Positions 55,959-64,000 of a stretch of 64,000 nucleotides of DNA are shown in pieces. The stretch's first letter is position 1; each line of letters begins with the position of its first letter. Origin of the DNA: Microcystis panniformis FACHB-1757 (GTDB taxonomy: Bacteria > Cyanobacteriota > Cyanobacteriia > Cyanobacteriales > Microcystaceae); contig NZ_CP011339.1 in assembly GCF_001264245.1 (NCBI RefSeq), positions 1,178,001 through 1,242,000 of the forward strand, in the 5' to 3' direction. Position numbers and translations under genes: made by a program. The notes under the pieces were generated by a model. The model was not told the origin of the DNA and made no database searches. It was given only the letters and a program-made list of their open reading frames with translations.

Positions 55959-56873
55959 TCAGCAAGATTCAGCTTGTAGAGACTCGACTAATTGGATTAA
56001 TTGCGTCTCGTTGGCACTATACACTTCCTGGCAAAACTCACAGATGGCTTCCGCTTGTTTATCCTTTTCGATAATGTCTTTTAATTCATCGACCCCAAGG
56101 AATTTTAAAGCTCCTAAGGCCCGTTCAAAAGAGCAGTCACAATCAAAACGCAGCATCTGCACAGCTGGAAAAATTTCTAGACCCATATCTCCGAGAAGTT
56201 CCTGAAAAATATCTTCTAGACCCTTTCCTGCTCGTAAAAGGGGTGTAAATCCCGTTAATTTTCGCAATCTCGACTCTAAACGAGCCACCAAGACCTCATC
56301 CCTGGCGGCCTCTTTCGAGAGAACTTGTAATAAAATTCCCCCAGCTGCCGTTACTCCTGTGGTCGTACCGACAAAAACCCCCACTTGCAAAGCGGAGGGA
56401 ATTTGTTCCGACTGGTCTAGGTAGTAGGCGATATCTTCCCCCACTTCCCCAGAAACTATCTCGACGATGCTTTCCTGAAGTTCATTTCTCTCCTCACCTT
56501 TTTCTTCCCGCAAGACTCGCACATAACCTTTGTTACCCACGGCGCGACCCACATCTAATTTACCCTGAGCATTGGGGAGTAATTCCACCTGGGGACAGTC
56601 CACATAACCCCGCACCGTGCCATCGAGTCCAGCATCAACTAAAACACCGCCTAGGGGACCGTCGCCTTTAATGCGAATATTGACCCTAGAACCGGGTTTT
56701 TTTAAACTGGAAGCCAAGAGTAAAGCCGATGCCATCGTGCGACCGAGAGCGGCAGTGGCTACGTTAGATAATTTATGTCTTTGGCGGGCTTCTTCGGTTA
56801 AACGAGTGGTAATCACTCCTACTACTCTAATTCCGCCATCGGCGGCCGTGGCGCGGATTAATTTATCTGCCAT
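55959..56873 (-). CDS. hslO: Hsp33 redox-regulated chaperone
   Basis: A 304-residue Hsp33. The N-terminal domain has LIRATAADGGIRVVGVITTR, AALGRTMASALLLASSLKKP and GPLGGVLVDAGLDGTVRGYV; GEVGEDIAYYLDQSEQIPSA lies near residue 140. The C-terminal zinc centre has FDCDCSFERALGAL and AICEFCQEVY, the CxC...CxxC ligands whose oxidation activates the chaperone. The length and all four Cys are normal. It acts as a holdase in oxidative stress in the cytosol. Confidence 0.95.
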   Translation of the reverse strand: MADKLIRATAADGGIRVVGVITTRLTEEARQRHKLSNVATAALGRTMASALLLASSLKKPGSRVNIRIKGDGPLGGVLVDAGLDGTVRGYVDCPQVELLPNAQGKLDVGRAVGNKGYVRVLREEKGEERNELQESIVEIVSGEVGEDIAYYLDQSEQIPSALQVGVFVGTTTGVTAAGGILLQVLSKEAARDEVLVARLESRLRKLTGFTPLLRAGKGLEDIFQELLGDMGLEIFPAVQMLRFDCDCSFERALGALKFLGVDELKDIIEKDKQAEAICEFCQEVYSANETQLIQLVESLQAESC

Positions 56874-56957
56874 ACTACTTACTGTTATCCTTGGAAAACG
56901 CTGTCCCGATTTTTAGTTATTCTTTAACTAACTTAACAAAAATTATCAGACAACAAT

Positions 56958-57341
56958 ATGTTCGGCAATTTTCAACAAAGTCAGCTGCGTATCGAAATCT
57001 CGGCCCGTGAACAGGCTATCCGGGATAGTTTGCTCAAAACTGCTCATCTCCGTCAATGGCTGTGGCCGCAAATGCTCTCGCCCAATCTACCCGATAAATT
57101 AGAGGAAGGTTTGACTTTTACCTCTTGGTTAGGTTTAATTCCCGTACAACATCAGGTTTTATTGGCCAATGACCAGTGTTTACGCTTGCTTTTGAGTCAA
57201 GGTATCGATGGCTATCACGAATGGTATTGGGGCGATGGTTGGTTACAATCGCGTTTAGAAGGCATTTCTTTCCTTCCCCTCAATCTCGGTCAAACTCTCA
57301 GTTTGTTGAAATTACGACTATTTCTGAGCAATCAAAAGTAA
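56958..57341 (+). CDS. Conserved cyanobacterial hypothetical protein, 127 aa
   Basis: A 127-residue soluble protein I do not recognise by name. It has SAREQAIRDSLLKTAHLRQW at the N-terminus, LWPQMLSPNLPDKLEEGLTF, and aromatic-rich strands HEWYWGDGWLQSRLEGISFL, compatible with a START/SRPBCC-like small-molecule binding fold, but that is inference. It diverges from hslO with an 84-base gap. Between it and ffh (57342-57511) there is a short repeat fragment shared with the M2 copy at 53790, and no gene. Confidence 0.65.
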   Translation: MFGNFQQSQLRIEISAREQAIRDSLLKTAHLRQWLWPQMLSPNLPDKLEEGLTFTSWLGLIPVQHQVLLANDQCLRLLLSQGIDGYHEWYWGDGWLQSRLEGISFLPLNLGQTLSLLKLRLFLSNQK

Positions 57342-57511
57342 ATCGCACTTTAAAAACCCAATTATGGATTGTCTCTCCCCGCTGCTCACTCTCCTACACC
57401 GGGAGATTGGCCGCACCATGCAGGTCCGGGACTATTGACAGGCTAAGAACAGGGGTCTTCCCCCGACATTTGAGATAAAATCGATCTAGTTAAAAATTTA
57501 ATTCCGAAACT

Positions 57512-58948
57512 ATGTTCGACGCACTGGCCGACCGCTTAGAAGACGCATGGAAAAAATTACGAGGTCAAGATAAAATCTCCTCGGCCAATATACAAGAAAC
57601 CCTCAAAGAAGTCCGGCGGGCTTTATTAGAAGCAGATGTTAACCTACAGGTGGTCAAGGGATTTATTGCTGAGGTCGAGAAACAAGCCCTCGGCGCTGAA
57701 GTTATTTCTGGAGTCAATCCCGGTCAGCAATTTATCAAAATTGTCTATGATGAATTAGTTAAAATTATGGGGGAAAGTAACGTTCCCCTAGCCCAGGCCG
57801 ATAAACCCCCCACCGTAATTTTAATGGCCGGGTTGCAAGGGACAGGAAAAACCACCGCCACCGCCAAATTAGCCCTATATCTCCGCAAACAGTCCAAAAG
57901 CTGTCTGATGGTGGCCACCGATGTTTACCGTCCGGCGGCCATTGACCAATTAATCACCCTCGGTAAACAGATAAATGTTCCCGTCTTCGAGATGGGTTCT
58001 CAGGCTAATCCCGTCGATATCGCCCGTCAAGGTGTGGAAAAAGCCAAAGAATTAGGCGTAGATACCGTTATCATCGACACCGCCGGTCGTTTGCAGATAG
58101 ATACCCAGATGATGGGCCAACTAGCACAAATCAAGAAAATTGTCAACCCCGACGACACTTTATTAGTGGTGGATGCGATGACCGGTCAGGAAGCGGCCAG
58201 TCTTACCAACACTTTTCACCAACAAATCGGCATCACGGGGGCAATTCTCACCAAACTCGATGGCGATACTCGCGGCGGGGCAGCCCTATCAGTGCGGCAA
58301 ATATCGGGACAACCGATTAAATTTGTTGGGGTTGGGGAAAAAGTAGAAGCTTTAGAGCCATTTTATCCCGATCGCCTCGCCAGTCGCATCCTCAATATGG
58401 GTGATGTCCTGACGCTAGTGGAAAAAGCTCAGGAACAGTTAGACCTAGAAGACGCGGCCAAAATGCAGGCCAAGATTTTAGAGGCTAAGTTTGATTTTAA
58501 TGACTTCCTCAAACAGATGCGGCTGTTAAAAAATATGGGTTCCCTGGGGGGAGTCCTCAAGTTAATCCCCGGTCTGGGCAAACTGAGCGGGACAGACATC
58601 GAAAAGGGCGAAAAAGAGTTAAAACGCACGGAAGCGATGATTAATTCCATGACCACGGAGGAACGCGCTAACCCCGATTTATTGGCTAAGTCTCCTAATC
58701 GTCGTCGTCGCATTGCCAAAGGTTCGGGACATCCGGAAACAGAAGTTAGCAAACTAATTGCTAATTTCACCAGAATGCGAACGATGATGCAACAGATGGG
58801 ACGGGGACAAATGCCCGCTATGCCGGGGATGCCTGGGATGGGTGGCGGAATGTTTGGGGGGGGCAATCAACCGGGGTTCCGCGGTCAAGGTGGCAGCCCG
58901 AAAAAACCGAAGAAAATCAAGAAAAAGAAAGGTTTTGGCGATTTATAG
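57512..58948 (+). CDS. ffh: Signal recognition particle protein Ffh
   Basis: A 478-residue SRP54-type GTPase. The N domain begins MFDALADRLEDAWKKLRGQD. The GTPase has G1 LMAGLQGTGKTTATAKLALY (about residue 107), DVYRPAAIDQL, G3 VIIDTAGRLQIDTQMM and G4 ILTKLDGDTRGGAALSVRQI. The methionine-rich M domain includes TRMRTMMQQMGRGQMPAMPG and MPGMGGGMFGGGNQPGFRGQ and a lysine-rich end. It delivers nascent membrane proteins, including D1, to the translocon. Length and motifs are normal. Confidence 0.96.
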   Translation: MFDALADRLEDAWKKLRGQDKISSANIQETLKEVRRALLEADVNLQVVKGFIAEVEKQALGAEVISGVNPGQQFIKIVYDELVKIMGESNVPLAQADKPPTVILMAGLQGTGKTTATAKLALYLRKQSKSCLMVATDVYRPAAIDQLITLGKQINVPVFEMGSQANPVDIARQGVEKAKELGVDTVIIDTAGRLQIDTQMMGQLAQIKKIVNPDDTLLVVDAMTGQEAASLTNTFHQQIGITGAILTKLDGDTRGGAALSVRQISGQPIKFVGVGEKVEALEPFYPDRLASRILNMGDVLTLVEKAQEQLDLEDAAKMQAKILEAKFDFNDFLKQMRLLKNMGSLGGVLKLIPGLGKLSGTDIEKGEKELKRTEAMINSMTTEERANPDLLAKSPNRRRRIAKGSGHPETEVSKLIANFTRMRTMMQQMGRGQMPAMPGMPGMGGGMFGGGNQPGFRGQGGSPKKPKKIKKKKGFGDL

Positions 58949-58951
58949 AGG

Positions 58952-59919
58952 CTAAAAATGTTGAAAGCCAGAGCTTAAACTGAGGTTTCTACCGTCGGCT
59001 AATTTTATCTCTTTCCCCGGGACAATTTGACCGATTATCGCCCCCTCTTCCCCCACTTGCTCCAGCAATTCTCTGGCACTGTCCGGGGGCAAACACAAAA
59101 CTAACTCAAAGTCTTCACCGCCGTATAAAGCCCATTCTAGAGCTTTTTCGGCTCCTACATATTCTTTCAGGGTTGGATGCAGGGGAATACTCTCGATTTC
59201 GGCACCAACCCCACTACAGCGACAAATTTGCATGATGGCATCTGCTAACCCGTCACTGCTATCCATGCCCGCGATGGGAAATTGCTTGACAATTTTTTGT
59301 AAATGTGGTATGCAATCGAGTCTCGGTCGCGGGCGTTGATGAGCTTGGATTAATCGCTTTTTTTGGGCGGAATTTAAATTCCTCCCGGTTTCAGGGTGCA
59401 AGAGTAACTCTAATCCAGCCCGCGATAAACCGTGATAACCTGTAATAACGATACTATCGCCCACTTTTGCGTTAAAACGTCTAATTTCTTCATTTTTTGC
59501 CACTTGTCCCAGAGCAGTGATGCTGATGTTAATCTCCGTAGCCCGACAGACATCGCCACCAACGATCGCCGTCTGATATACTTGCAGACAAGAGCTAAGA
59601 CCCCGATAGAGTCCTTCTAGCCAATCGATGGCTAGATCGGGAGTTAAAGCCAATCCTACCGTAATTCCCAGGGGTTCTGCCCCATAGCCGCTAAATCGGA
59701 TAAATTAGCCGCCGCCGCTCGCCAGCCCACATCTTCCGGAGAGGTAGTAAGATCGCTAAAGTGGACGTTATTGACTAAAACATCAGTGGTGACAACGAGA
59801 GAGTAACCGTCTTTGAGGGATAAAATCGCCCCATCATCACCGATAATCTCCGCAGGACAATATTTTTGCAGAATCGGTAGCAATCCCTGTTCACCTAAGT
59901 CTTTAACGGTTAAATTCAT
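58952..59919 (-). pseudogene. thiL: Thiamine-monophosphate kinase with a one-base frameshift
   Basis: ThiL phosphorylates thiamine phosphate to thiamine diphosphate. The first frame (59919 to 59656) gives IIGDDGAILSLKDGYSLVVT, TDVLVNNVHFSDLTTSPEDV and AAAANLSDLAAMG. The rest is in another frame (59653 to 58952): ALTPDLAIDWLEGLYRGLSS, IVGGDVCRATEINISITALG, GMDSSDGLADAIMQICRCSG and ALYGGEDFELVLCLPPDSAR. Adding one G in the run of four (plus-strand C's at 59680-59683) restores AAMGAEPLGITVGLALTPDL and a full-length 322-residue ThiL. The gene is essential for thiamine-diphosphate synthesis in most bacteria, so a miscalled homopolymer is at least as likely as true loss. Confidence 0.87.
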
Positions 59920-59958
59920 GATGTTTGAGAATTGAACGATGCAGCTTCTAAAAAGTCT

Positions 59959-60629
59959 TTAGTTAAGAGGATTGGCGCTGATTTTTTCGTAGGCGCGATC
60001 GATAATTCCCCGACCGCGCAAAAAGCCGGTATTAGCTCCAGGACAAAGATAGGAGAGGGTTTCCGGACTAAAACGGTCTAAAATGGCCTTTTGCGATCGC
60101 AATTGCCGCGGCCAGTGGAAAGTTTTCGCGGTCTGTAGAGGTTGCGGTTGACCCTTGGTGTCGGGGAGAAGATGACGACCGGTAAATAAAACCCCCCGTG
60201 ACGGTTCCAGTAGAGACAGGAGGAACCGGGAGAATGGCCTGGAGTCCAAAAACCGCTACAAGTGGGAGATAACTGGATTTGCTGCTGAAAAACGGTAATT
60301 TGACGGTGAGGAAGCAGATAGGCTTCCTGTTCCTGTAGAATAATCTCACAATCAAGCCAACTTTGCAGAGAATCGCTCTGTTTACCCTGACCCCCGCGAT
60401 GGGTAAAAAATAAGTAACGGACTCCCTTTTCTCGGAGAAAATCCCGCTCGCTCTCGTCACAGCCAGGACAATCCACCAGAATATTGCCAGTATTTTCTAC
60501 AATAAGATAAGAGGTTCCCCCTAGGGTTTCCCGATTAGGCGAGAAAGCGTATAAACCTTCTAGAATTAATCGAGGGGGTTTTGTGGTTTTGCTAACCTCT
60601 AAAGGAGACGATTCGGTTTCCGATCGCAT
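59959..60629 (-). pseudogene. MBL-fold hydrolase with a one-base frameshift
   Basis: From the ATG at 60629, the first frame reads LEGLYAFSPNRETLGGTSYL, NILVDCPGCDESERDFLREK and LFFTHRGGQGK, followed by WTPGHSPGSSCLYWNRHGG. The second frame continues VLFTGRHLLPDTKGQPQPLQ and ends ...AYEKISANPLN at 59959. One G missing from a run of six (plus-strand C's at 60192-60197) explains the break. The protein resembles metallo-beta-lactamase-fold enzymes, but the metal motif reads THRGGQGK rather than THxHxDH, as in a cyanobacterial subgroup, so metal binding may differ. The role is unknown. Confidence 0.78.
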
Positions 60630-60659
60630 GGTTTGCCTATCCAAATCACAATCAATGCG

Positions 60660-60895
60660 GTTTATAACTTAGCACGATCGGTCACTAACCCAGCCATAAA
60701 AGGGACGGAGCTTGCCTAAACCAATTTAGGCGACGCAAGTAGAGACTACCGCATCGAGACACAATCTGGTACAGACCTCCGAATACTTCCCTAGTTCGGA
60801 TTCCCTCTCAGCTTTATTGGTAAAGCGTTGTTAGACAAGACATCTTGATGGTGTTGCGGTAAGGGACTTTAACTTTACTCTTAAGGATTATCTCC
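60660..60895 (+). ncRNA. HEARO/omega-RNA-like region upstream of isrB
   Basis: A 236-base non-coding block directly before the IsrB start, with several short complementary segments (for example CCTAAACCAATTTAGG and CCGAATACTTCCCTAGTTCGG) and the strings CACTAACCCAGCCATAAAAG and AGAGACTACCGCATCGAGAC. IscB/IsrB nucleases use an omega-RNA of 200-300 nt (known earlier as HEARO) encoded just upstream of the gene. Its 5' guide would derive from sequence left of the element, near 60640-60660, close to the MBL gene start. Placement follows the family; the exact ends and fold are not computed. Confidence 0.68.
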
Positions 60896-61993
60896 ATGGC
60901 AAGAGTTCCTGTTATTTCAAAAGACGGAAAACCGTTAATGCCCACCAAACCCAGTCGGGCTAGACGGTGGATTAAAGAAGGAAAAGCTATCGGCAAATTC
61001 AACGACTTAGGTATTTTCTATGTCCAGCTAATCGATGAACCTTCCGATAGTAAAACCCAACCGATTGCTATTGGTATTGACCCAGGTAAATTATTCTCTG
61101 GAATTGGCGTTCAATCCTCTCTTTTTACTCTTTGGAAGGCTCACTTAGAACTTCCTTTTAAACGAGTAAGAGAGCGCATGGACAATAGACGGTTAATGCG
61201 AAAAGGACGTAGAGGAAGACGGATTAACCGTCAACTTCCTTTTAATCTAAGAGCGCATCGACAAAAACGATTTTCAAATAGAAAACAAGGAAAATTAGCC
61301 CCCTCAATCAGAGCTAATCGTCAACTTGAACTTCGAGTCGTTTCCGAACTAACCAAAATCTATCCAATTACTGACATTTACTTTGAGTATGTCAAAGCCG
61401 ATATTGATTTAACTTCCGGTAGAAAAGGGGCTAAGTCTGGAAAAGGTTTCTCGTCGGTTATGGTTGGACAAAAATGGGCTATTGAGCAACTATCTCAATT
61501 GGCAACAGTCCATACTCGCTTTGGTTGGCAAACCTCTAATCTCAGAAAGTATTTGCGACTAGAAAAGTCCAAAAATAAAGCAGAACAATCACCAGAAAGT
61601 CATGCTAACGATGGAATTGCTCTTGCCTGTTTTCAATTTTTAGATTATTTGCCATTCCACAATTCTAATGGACATGGATATGATTGGAAGGGTTCTGTTA
61701 AAGTAACAAACGCTCCCTTTGCTGTCATCAAACGTCCTCCTATTAGTCGTCGTCAACTTCACCTGATGGTTTTTTCTAAAGGTGGTAAACGACGTAAATA
61801 TGGTGGCTCTACCACAAGACATGGGTTCCGTAAAGGAGATTTAGTTTCTTCTCCCAAAGGAATTGGTTATGTTAGTGGAGATACCGAAAAACAGCTATCT
61901 GTAAGCGATACCAGTTGGAAACGATTGGGACAGATAGCTGTTAGTAAGATTCAGTTAATTCGTCGTTCTAACGGTTTAATTGTTTCTCGCTAA
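60896..61993 (+). CDS. isrB: IsrB RNA-guided nickase (IscB relative without HNH)
   Basis: A 365-residue protein. The N-terminal PLMP domain is clear (RVPVISKDGKPLMPTKPSRA, RARRWIKEGKA). RuvC-I is at PIAIGIDPGKLFSGIGVQSS (Asp about residue 65), then the arginine-rich bridge helix KGRRGRRINRQLPFNLRAHR and FSNRKQGKLAPSIRANRQLE. RuvC-II follows at DIYFEYVKADIDL (Glu near 167), and RuvC-III at ESHANDGIALACFQFLD (Asp near 240). There is no HNH domain between RuvC-II and III, which separates IsrB from IscB. The C-terminal domain (RPPISRRQLHLMVFSKGGKR) is retained. IsrB nicks DNA using an omega-RNA. The frame is intact and the start is the ATG at 60896. Confidence 0.88.
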   Translation: MARVPVISKDGKPLMPTKPSRARRWIKEGKAIGKFNDLGIFYVQLIDEPSDSKTQPIAIGIDPGKLFSGIGVQSSLFTLWKAHLELPFKRVRERMDNRRLMRKGRRGRRINRQLPFNLRAHRQKRFSNRKQGKLAPSIRANRQLELRVVSELTKIYPITDIYFEYVKADIDLTSGRKGAKSGKGFSSVMVGQKWAIEQLSQLATVHTRFGWQTSNLRKYLRLEKSKNKAEQSPESHANDGIALACFQFLDYLPFHNSNGHGYDWKGSVKVTNAPFAVIKRPPISRRQLHLMVFSKGGKRRKYGGSTTRHGFRKGDLVSSPKGIGYVSGDTEKQLSVSDTSWKRLGQIAVSKIQLIRRSNGLIVSR

Positions 61994-62056
61994 CTTATGT
62001 AAAGCCGCCCTCCGCTATCGCTAAAGGGCGGGGTTTCAGACCCAGTTTTTCGATGA
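61994..62056 (+). mobile_element. Right end of the IsrB-bearing IS200/IS605-type element
   Basis: After the isrB stop, CCGCCCT (62005-62011) and AGGGCGG (62025-62031) form a hairpin, followed by GGGTTTCAGACCCAGTTTTT and CGATGA, ending at 62056. The GGGTTTCAGACCC...TTTTCGATGA motif is also found at the left end of the TnpB element (48258-48283) and, in reverse, at 15015-15040. The left end of the IsrB element is not certain but should lie near 60640-60660. There is no TnpA. Confidence 0.72.
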
Positions 62057-62105
62057 CCAGGCCGGCTGAAATTAGCCGCTTTTTATTCAAGAGAAAAGAG
62101 CCGAT

Positions 62106-63590
62106 ATGGAAATGTGGTTGTTATTAGGGATTCTTGGCGGTTTCACTTATTTTATCGTCAAGCGTAGCGTGGCCAAAATCACGACAACACCAGTTTGGTT
62201 AATTTGGTTAGTCCTGATGACTCCGGCTCTAATTTGGACCGGCTGGACGTTAATCTATGGAGAGGATACTCCCATACCGGCATTTTTGCTGTTCGGTCCT
62301 TTTGTGATCTGCCCTTTTTTGTACTGGTGGTTAGTACAAAGGGGGCGGGTTACTCCCCAAGAAGGCCCCCCATCACCACCAAAAACAGCGAATTTAGTCC
62401 TAGAAAATATTGATAATCCTGCACCTAAAAATGATTTAAAACCGATCACTGCCGAAGAGGAAAAATCCCTAAGAGATTGTTTTCCTTGGGGTGTTTATTA
62501 TCTGCAAAATATCGATTATCGTCCCCAGGCAATTCTCTGTCGGGGCAAATTGCGAGCGGTTCCCGAAGAAGCTTATCAAGTGATTAAAAACAATGTGGAG
62601 AAGGTTTTTGGGGATCGCTTTTTATTGCTTTTCCAAGAAAGTTTTCAGGGACAACCTTTTTTCGCTCTTGTGGCTAATCCCTGGCAGCAAAAAACAGAAA
62701 CTATAGAAACTGAAAAAATTACTCGCCCCTTTCTTGCCCTGGGTTTATTGTTATTAACTCTCTTAACTACCACGGTCATCGGTGCGGGATTAAGTGGCAT
62801 TACCACCCAACAATTAGAAAATAATTCTAGTTTATTATTGCAAGGTTTACCCTACAGTTTAGGCTTAATTGCTATTTTAGGACTGCACGAATTCAGCCAT
62901 TATTTGACAGCAGTTAAATATAAAATTAAAACTACTTTGCCCTATTTTATCCCCATTCCTTTCTTCCTAGGCACCTTCGGGGCTTTTATTCAAATGCGAT
63001 CCCCTGTACCCACCCGCAAAGCTTTATTTGATGTGGCGGTGGCCGGTCCTTTGGGGGGTATAATTATCGCTATTCCTCTACTGTTTTGGGGATTGTCCCT
63101 CTCGGAAATAGTTCCCCTAACTAATCAAAGCAGTTTATTAAATTTTCAGGCCTTAAATCCGCAGTTTTCTTTTCTCTTGTCTATCCTAGCTAAACTAGCC
63201 CTCGGCAGTAATTTAATCGCCGGAAAAGCGATCCATTTACATCCTTTAGCGGTGGCAGGTTATGTGGGAATTATCGTTACAGCCCTAAATTTAATGCCCG
63301 TGGGTCAATTGGATGGTGGTCATATTGTTCACGCCATGTATGGGCAGAAAACCGCCGTAATTATCGGTCAATTAACTCGATTATTCCTGTTTATTTTAGC
63401 CCTAGTGCAACCAGATTTTTTACTCTGGGCGATTATTCTATTATTAATGCCAGTCAGCGATCAACCTGCTTTAAATGATGTCACCGAATTGGATAATAAA
63501 CGAGATTTATTAGGTTTATTTTCCCTAGCTTTGTTATTAAGTATTTTGCTACCCCTTCCCGAAGCGGTGGCCCGTTGGTGGGGAATGTAA
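62106..63590 (+). CDS. Site-2-protease-like M50 family intramembrane metalloprotease
   Basis: A 494-residue multi-pass membrane protein. Residues 1-75 form two or three helices, 110-215 a soluble cystatin-like domain (DCFPWGVYYLQNIDYRPQAI, YQVIKNNVEKVFGDRFLLLF), and from 220 on the protease domain. Zinc motif HEFSH is at about residue 261 (AILGLHEFSHYLTAVKYKIK), and the second motif NLMPVGQLDGGHIVHAMYG near 400 supplies the Asp. The layout fits chloroplast EGY1-like site-2 proteases and their cyanobacterial relatives. The substrate is unknown. It lies 50 bases downstream of the IsrB element. Confidence 0.9.
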   Translation: MEMWLLLGILGGFTYFIVKRSVAKITTTPVWLIWLVLMTPALIWTGWTLIYGEDTPIPAFLLFGPFVICPFLYWWLVQRGRVTPQEGPPSPPKTANLVLENIDNPAPKNDLKPITAEEEKSLRDCFPWGVYYLQNIDYRPQAILCRGKLRAVPEEAYQVIKNNVEKVFGDRFLLLFQESFQGQPFFALVANPWQQKTETIETEKITRPFLALGLLLLTLLTTTVIGAGLSGITTQQLENNSSLLLQGLPYSLGLIAILGLHEFSHYLTAVKYKIKTTLPYFIPIPFFLGTFGAFIQMRSPVPTRKALFDVAVAGPLGGIIIAIPLLFWGLSLSEIVPLTNQSSLLNFQALNPQFSFLLSILAKLALGSNLIAGKAIHLHPLAVAGYVGIIVTALNLMPVGQLDGGHIVHAMYGQKTAVIIGQLTRLFLFILALVQPDFLLWAIILLLMPVSDQPALNDVTELDNKRDLLGLFSLALLLSILLPLPEAVARWWGM

Positions 63591-63747
63591 GCGACTGCAT
63601 CAATCAACCTGAGTTCCAGGAAAATTATCGGTCAGTTGGGGAATAAAATCCCTATCTCCTACGTCAATGTGAGTTCGATGACCCTCACCCTCGATCACTT
63701 TAATCCACAAAGCTGAAGGCTGACAACTGATCACCGATCACTGATAT

Positions 63748-64000
63748 ATGGTTCTCAAGGCTAATTCTCGCAGAAAAAAGCGAGTTTCTCTGAAAGCGAA
63801 GTTAGGCAAATCTAGGTTAAAATTGCTGGCTATTCCGCTAATTTTGGCGAGTTTAGGCTGGTTATACCACGATTTACGTCAGCAGTGGCTAAAACCGGAA
63901 GCGATTTTTGTTTTGGGAGGTCATGCCGCTCGAGAACGTTTTGCGGCAAAATTAGCTAAGGAATATCCCGATCTACCGATTTGGGTATCTTCCGGTAGTC
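63748..64000 (+). CDS. YdcF/DUF218-family protein, N-terminal part (runs off the window)
   Basis: From the ATG at 63748, 84 codons are visible to the window edge. A positively charged N-terminus (LKANSRRKKRVSLKAKLGKS) precedes a membrane or signal segment (KLLAIPLILASLGWLYHDL), then EAIFVLGGHAARERFAAKLA and DLPIWVSSGS, the first strands of the DUF218/YdcF fold (AIFVLGG, RERxxxAAxLA, IWVSSG). Family members include the ElyC and SanA proteins linked to envelope synthesis. The rest lies outside the window. The gap 63591-63747 has a short run of CACTGATATATG-type repeats and no gene. Confidence 0.8.
   Translation, partial: MVLKANSRRKKRVSLKAKLGKSRLKLLAIPLILASLGWLYHDLRQQWLKPEAIFVLGGHAARERFAAKLAKEYPDLPIWVSSGS

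Noticed and set aside
60078..60249. Two separate small genes in the MBL region
   Set aside because: Both frames are halves of one MBL protein; a single G restores continuity, so they are not separate genes.
1..64000. tRNA, rRNA, tmRNA or rnpB genes
   Set aside because: I looked for T-loop GGTTCGA.TCC strings and for conserved rRNA or tmRNA segments and found none that could be supported by eye.

Overview
The window looks like a chromosome segment of a unicellular bloom-forming cyanobacterium, most likely Microcystis or a close relative. A photosystem II psbA gene, HIP1-type GCGATCGC sites, cyanobacteria-only families (DUF3082, DUF1400, a large pentapeptide-repeat membrane protein) and a heavy load of insertion sequences, MITEs and heptanucleotide tandem repeats all point that way. 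Species is inference; no rRNA or tRNA gene is visible here.

Positions 1-10415 hold housekeeping genes in short units: tadA (partial), a glutaredoxin, 5-formyltetrahydrofolate cyclo-ligase, an aldo/keto reductase, nagA, a PPP-type phosphatase, a SirB1-like protein, a VOC protein, a TspO-like membrane protein, fabZ and a SpoIID-domain protein. Dispersed repeats separate them. Positions 10434-17040 are mobile-element territory: an ISAs1 element with a 10-bp target duplication inside an older repeat, a coq4-like gene and a mazF-type toxin gene each broken by the same 133-bp MITE, psbA with a frameshift confined to the C-terminal extension that is normally cleaved off, an internally deleted IS605-type element, and a frameshifted IS630.

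Positions 17041-40815 form one long minus-strand gene cluster for an extracellular contractile injection system (eCIS; Afp/PVC/MAC type, related to the thylakoid-anchored system described in Anabaena). In transcription order it holds two sheath proteins, an inner-tube protein, a tail-assembly chaperone with an out-of-frame DUF6760 extension that has no start codon, a second tube protein, a large protein with near-identical 78-residue repeats, a LysM protein, a spike/hub pair, a PAAR tip, gp25, two large baseplate proteins, a tail-protein-I-like protein, a fibre with an ILEI/FAM3-like domain, several small or unknown proteins, a PD-(D/E)XK-like protein, an AAA+ ATPase, a YkgJ-type cysteine-cluster protein and a DUF4255 tail-terminator-like protein. 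No capsid, portal, terminase, integrase or lysis gene is present, so it is not a prophage. No obvious helical tape-measure gene and no certain effector was seen.

Positions 40816-44304 carry an ISAs1 remnant, an IS4-type transposase killed by one nonsense codon, a solitary C5 DNA methyltransferase and a third MITE copy. Positions 44305-64000 return to chromosomal genes: a GspE/PilB paralogue with a ruined P-loop, DUF3082, a DUF1400 hydrolase, Ppx/GppA, a pentapeptide protein, a large helical membrane protein, Hsp33, Ffh, a frameshifted thiL, a frameshifted MBL-fold gene, an M50 protease and a YdcF-family start. Two OMEGA-type elements interrupt this stretch: a TnpB element at 46959-48283 and an IsrB element with an upstream HEARO/omega-RNA-like region at about 60650-62056.

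Several genes (psbA, thiL, the MBL gene, the IS630 transposase) differ from an intact frame by one or a few bases, two of them in G runs. These may be real decay or base-calling errors, and the entries say which seems more likely.
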